16,856 nucleotides of DNA, taken from assembly GCA_020634115.1 (NCBI GenBank), contig JACKCH010000033.1:1-16856 (forward strand), read 5' to 3'. This DNA comes from Anaerolineaceae bacterium. GTDB lineage: Bacteria; Chloroflexota; Anaerolineae; Aggregatilineales; Phototrophicaceae. The translations under genes and the position numbers were made by a program. The notes beneath the pieces are model-generated. The model saw only the letters and a program-made list of their open reading frames with translations. It was not told where the DNA came from and ran no database searches. Shown here in pieces: positions 14,405 to 16,856 of the stretch; position 1 is the stretch's first letter; each line of letters opens with the position of its first letter.

Positions 14405-14436
14405 ACTGCCCTGACAATGGGATGACGATGGGCAGT
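14405..14436. promoter_or_regulatory. 7-bp inverted repeat upstream of the TolB-like gene
   Basis: ACTGCCC (14405-14411) and GGGCAGT (14430-14436) pair perfectly across 18 bases, in the 134 bp spacer upstream of the start at 14365. TTGTCA and TAAATT on the minus strand are too close together to be a standard promoter. It may be an operator or a weak terminator; no T-run follows. Confidence 0.25.
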
Positions 14437-14499
14437 CTCGTTAACAGATATTGTACTGAATCATTCGTTTTTCGGGGCCGGATGATGCGTGGTCGTAGG

Positions 14500-15108
14500 C
14501 TATCCACAGGCCACCCAGCAGGGAAGCGTGTAGTCGTAGCTGGTATCGGTATCCGTTGTCACCAGGATTTCGACGGCGGCATCCCAGAAGCTCTTCATAT
14601 CGCCATTTTGCCGAATCACTGTCTTGAGTTCCAGACCGTAGGCCGGATACAGAGCGCGATGCGTCTGGAAGGCGTCCGGCATCACCCGTGAACGGCCAAG
14701 TGTGCCGTACTCCGGCTTGCCGAGCAGCAGCCAGAAGTCGGCAAATGGCGTAGGTGTCAGGATGCGAATCAGGTAAACCGTGCCATCGCGGATTTCCACT
14801 TCGCCATAGCCGCCACCCCGCCCAAACAGGGCTGGCTGCTGGCCGTTCCAGACCCAGCGCAGTATGCCGCTCCCGGCAATCGGCGGTGAGGACTCGCGAA
14901 TCCAGGGGTGGTTAGTGAGAATCGCGGCGGCTTCTTCAGCAGTGGTCAGGCCAGGGCGCAGGCCAAGCAGACAGGGCGCGGGACAGTCCGCCGAGGGCAG
15001 CAGCGCCACCAGCCCACTGTCATCCACCGGCGGCGACACCACCGCCACACCCACTGCACCGAAAATCACCATCAGCAACAGCGCGGCACGCAACACAATA
15101 GGGAACAT
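14500..15108 (-). CDS. exported Chloroflexota-type protein with C-x3-C-LLGL motif (202 aa)
   Basis: The function is unknown. Residues 5-24 form a hydrophobic signal or anchor segment. It is followed by C42-PAP-C46-LLGLRPGLTTAEEAAAIL, a motif I recall from many short exported Anaerolineae proteins with PCWxGI-x-PG-x-T-like starts. After it come strands such as YGEVEIRDGTVYLIRI and a helix (PFADFWLLLGKPEYG), then a second Cys pair at the end (C197-WVA-C201). The four Cys may form disulfides outside the cell. The start at 15108 has GGAG 11 bases upstream, inside a hairpin (15115-15142). A scrap of a paralogue lies at 12138-12206, so the family was duplicated locally. The frame is intact. Confidence 0.75.
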   Translation of the reverse strand: MFPIVLRAALLLMVIFGAVGVAVVSPPVDDSGLVALLPSADCPAPCLLGLRPGLTTAEEAAAILTNHPWIRESSPPIAGSGILRWVWNGQQPALFGRGGGYGEVEIRDGTVYLIRILTPTPFADFWLLLGKPEYGTLGRSRVMPDAFQTHRALYPAYGLELKTVIRQNGDMKSFWDAAVEILVTTDTDTSYDYTLPCWVACG

Positions 15109-15114
15109 ACATTC

Positions 15115-15142
15115 ATAGACTCCAACTGTGTTTTGAGTCTAT
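15115..15142 (-). promoter_or_regulatory. hairpin overlapping the ribosome site of the 15108 gene
   Basis: A perfect 8-bp inverted repeat, ATAGACTC and GAGTCTAT, has a 12-base loop. In the mRNA its 3' arm contains most of the only Shine-Dalgarno-like GGAG, six bases before the AUG. It could hide the ribosome site, or be an operator in DNA. Found by eye only. Confidence 0.4.
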
Positions 15143-15153
15143 CCTACGCCAAT

Positions 15154-15197
15154 CGCCCCGCACCGTGTGTCAGAAAATTGTGCGAGTTTCAGCCGGA
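15154..15197. repeat. dispersed repeat B, copy 1
   Basis: About 44 bases starting CGCCCCGCAC, with GTGTGTCA and ATTGTGCG, match 16243-16287 at roughly 80% by eye. It lies directly after the stop codon of the alpha/beta hydrolase (15200) and before the start of the 15108 gene. Confidence 0.6.
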
Positions 15198-15199
15198 AG

Positions 15200-16132
15200 T
15201 CAGACACAGCACTTTTTACCTTTCACGTACCGCTCCAGGAAACTGACCACCTGACTTTCCCACAATGCCGGATCCGCTTCCAGGAGGCCGCCATGCTGCG
15301 CGTTAGCGAAATACACAAGTTCACCGGGTTCAAGAGCGGCTTCATACAATGCCTGGCTGTTCACAGGGTCAACAGTCTGGTCGCGTGTGCCGTGCAGCAG
15401 CAACACCGGGCGCGGCGCGATCTGCGCGATGTCGTCTACCGGCCTGACCTCCTGAATTGGCACACCGGTATCGTGTTCAGCCAACCAGAATCCCAGCGGA
15501 ATCAGCGGAAAAGGCGGCAGCCCAAAACGGCGCTGCACCGCGTCCGTCATGACATCCTCAACACGGGCGAATGCCGCCTGCGCCACCACCGCCTGCACTT
15601 GCGGAATCCGGGCAGCGGCGCGAATCGCCGTCGCCGCGCCCATCGATTCACCGATGAGGGCGATCTGTTCGGGATTTACATCCGGGCGGGTCAGCAGCAG
15701 ATCCATTGCAGCCTGGACATCCTGCAATTCCAGGTAGCCCAGCGTGGTGAAATCCCCCTCACTCTCGCCATGCCCGCGCAGGTCAAGCAGCAACGCGGCG
15801 TATCCATATTGGTGCAGCAGGGCTGCCTGTGCCAGAAGTGACTGCCGGTTGCCACCCAGACCATGCAAAAAGAGAATAGTCGGGGCGGGTGATGCGTTTT
15901 CCGCTGGGATAAACCATCCGGCCAGGTGCAGCCCATCGGCGGTGGTCAAGGTGACAGTTTCCCAGGTCGTCATCCCCATATCCGCCGGGGAAATCGTCAC
16001 CGGGAGGCGCTGCGGGTGGATGATCTGGTCGCTGAGTATCCGAGCCGCCCAGGTAAATCCGCCGATCACCGCAAGCAAGAACAGTGTCCCAGTAAATATC
16101 AGGAGATTGCGCCACCAGTGAGACTTTTTCAT
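15200..16132 (-). CDS. membrane-anchored alpha/beta hydrolase
   Basis: 310 residues from the ATG at 16132 (MKKSHWWRN), chosen for its GAAGG about 9 bases upstream; a GTG at 16156 would add eight residues. One N-terminal membrane span lies at about 9-30, so the enzyme is anchored with the hydrolase domain probably outside. The alpha/beta-hydrolase features are in order: FLHGLGGNR oxyanion region (about 88-96), LDLRGHGESEG (116-126), nucleophile elbow GESMGA with S163, the acid in LHGTRDQTVD (D251) and the base in NAQHGG (H280). It resembles the YqkD/FrsA-like and S9-type serine hydrolases annotated as esterase or peptidase; the substrate is unknown. The gene stands alone with spacers carrying repeat B on both sides. 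Confidence 0.9.
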   Translation of the reverse strand: MKKSHWWRNLLIFTGTLFLLAVIGGFTWAARILSDQIIHPQRLPVTISPADMGMTTWETVTLTTADGLHLAGWFIPAENASPAPTILFLHGLGGNRQSLLAQAALLHQYGYAALLLDLRGHGESEGDFTTLGYLELQDVQAAMDLLLTRPDVNPEQIALIGESMGAATAIRAAARIPQVQAVVAQAAFARVEDVMTDAVQRRFGLPPFPLIPLGFWLAEHDTGVPIQEVRPVDDIAQIAPRPVLLLHGTRDQTVDPVNSQALYEAALEPGELVYFANAQHGGLLEADPALWESQVVSFLERYVKGKKCCV

Positions 16133-16242
16133 CCTTAAGCACCTTCGATCTGACACGCATGACTGATTCCATTTTACGGGAAATGCGGATTCCAGGCTCG
16201 ATTGGTGATATTGACGGTTCTCGTCAGATGCCCGCAGGCTCG

Positions 16243-16287
16243 CGCCCCGCGCAGTGTGTCATAGAATTGTGCGGATTTCGGCTGGGA
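16243..16287. repeat. dispersed repeat B, copy 2
   Basis: CGCCCCGCGCAGTGTGTCA and the following ATTGTGCG match the copy at 15154. It sits in the 185 bp spacer upstream of the hydrolase, 55 bp past the stop of the gene at 16342. Nothing else was recognised in that spacer. Confidence 0.6.
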
Positions 16288-16341
16288 TGGGACTTTCTGG
16301 AACGCTGTCTGGTGCTGTCCCTGTTGCTTGATGGCCGGTGA

Positions 16342-16836
16342 CTAGGACGCATATTCATAAGGGATTGGTTCGGGGAATGTTGGTTCGAGTTCGAGGTGTC
16401 CCAGTGGCCGGTCTAGACAAACGCCACCCCAGGCCGCCCGTATGTTGGCCTCAAACGCTTGAAGCTGCTGAATAATCTGTTCCCGGGTTACGCCTGGGCC
16501 AACGAAGGTATATCCGTGATCGAATTGGTCGGCAAGCCCCAACTGAATCAACGCTGTGGTGATTGCAGCGGGGTCGGCATTGGTCAGGAAATGATCTATC
16601 GTATTTTCTGTGGCCTGTAGGGTTAGACGCTGCTTGTCACCATGAAAGCAGATCGTGTTCTCAGGGGTCTGAACGGCGATTACGGTATAGCCAGCGAGGG
16701 TATCGGGCAGACCGTACAGCGCAGGATCATAGGAAGAAGTCGTTGGTTGTGCCAGCATTCCCAACAGGGCGACCAGCAAGACCACAGCAATAAGCAGCTT
16801 AACCGGGAGTGGGGTTGAATGAGCCAGCATTTTCAT
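16342..16836 (-). CDS. small exported protein of unknown function (164 aa)
   Basis: I do not recognise the family. The start at 16836 has AGGAAG 8 bases upstream. Residues 12-30 are a hydrophobic signal or anchor segment (KLLIAVVLLVALLGMLA). The mature part begins PTTSSYDPALYGLPDTLAGY. It continues with strands (TVIAVQTPENTICFHGDKQR) and a helical stretch (REQIIQQLQAFEANIRAAWG). Two Cys, C63 and C140, could form one disulfide. The short exported layout resembles the gene at 14500 and may reflect the same lifestyle, but no sequence similarity between them is clear. The gene is complete, with 20 bases left to the window edge. Confidence 0.65.
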   Translation of the reverse strand: MKMLAHSTPLPVKLLIAVVLLVALLGMLAQPTTSSYDPALYGLPDTLAGYTVIAVQTPENTICFHGDKQRLTLQATENTIDHFLTNADPAAITTALIQLGLADQFDHGYTFVGPGVTREQIIQQLQAFEANIRAAWGGVCLDRPLGHLELEPTFPEPIPYEYAS

Positions 16837-16856
16837 GAGCGCATCTTCCTCAACAC

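Noticed and set aside
16381..16405. GGTTCGAGTTCGAGG resembling a tRNA T-arm
   Set aside because: It is inside the coding sequence at 16342-16836, and no acceptor, D or anticodon arms were found.

Overview
The window reads as chromosomal DNA of a Chloroflexota bacterium, probably Anaerolineae-like. This is inferred from protein style, not from a marker gene. The clues are a membrane Ser/Thr kinase with long Thr/Pro-rich extracellular stalks and bacterial SH3 domains, a Uma2-type protein, small exported proteins with a C-x3-C-LLGL-x-PG-x-TTAEEA motif, TolB-like PD40 propellers and short GC-rich palindromes. No rRNA, tRNA, CRISPR array or intact transposase was seen.

Left part (1-5983, all minus strand). 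In transcription order: a Uma2-family protein, then a receptor-like fusion (TIR, Ser/Thr kinase, one membrane span, two SH3-like domains on Thr/Pro stalks, a C-terminal concanavalin-like domain), then an FAD-dependent oxidoreductase whose ATG directly follows the kinase stop codon (TAGATG), then a 76-residue zinc-ribbon protein, then a HEAT-repeat protein that overlaps it by 29 bp and runs off the left edge. A promoter-like sequence lies just upstream of the TIR-kinase. The TIR-kinase/FAD pair is the most interesting system here: a possible surface sensor with an NAD-cleaving and/or phosphorylating cytoplasmic end, made together with a redox enzyme.

Middle part (5984-10067). This holds a rho-independent terminator and two palindromes, then aconitase (acnA, minus), a 290 bp divergent spacer with a perfect 14-bp palindrome, and a DMT/EamA-type membrane transporter (plus).

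Right part (10068-16856). This is an accessory, partly eroded region, visibly more AT-rich up to about 13.3 kb. It has an unrecognised intact protein and a secreted protein whose frame is broken at seven places. A scrap zone follows, with the tail of a paralogue of a gene further right, the end of an ABC exporter and a second copy of a roughly 90-bp repeat. Then come an unrecognised membrane-anchored protein, a TolB-like six-repeat propeller broken at four places, a small exported protein with a possible hairpin over its ribosome-binding site, an alpha/beta hydrolase and another exported protein. A second short repeat family (about 44 bp) lies downstream of the last two genes. Nearly all the frame breaks are one-base shortenings of homopolymer runs, so either recent gene decay or sequencing error could explain them.
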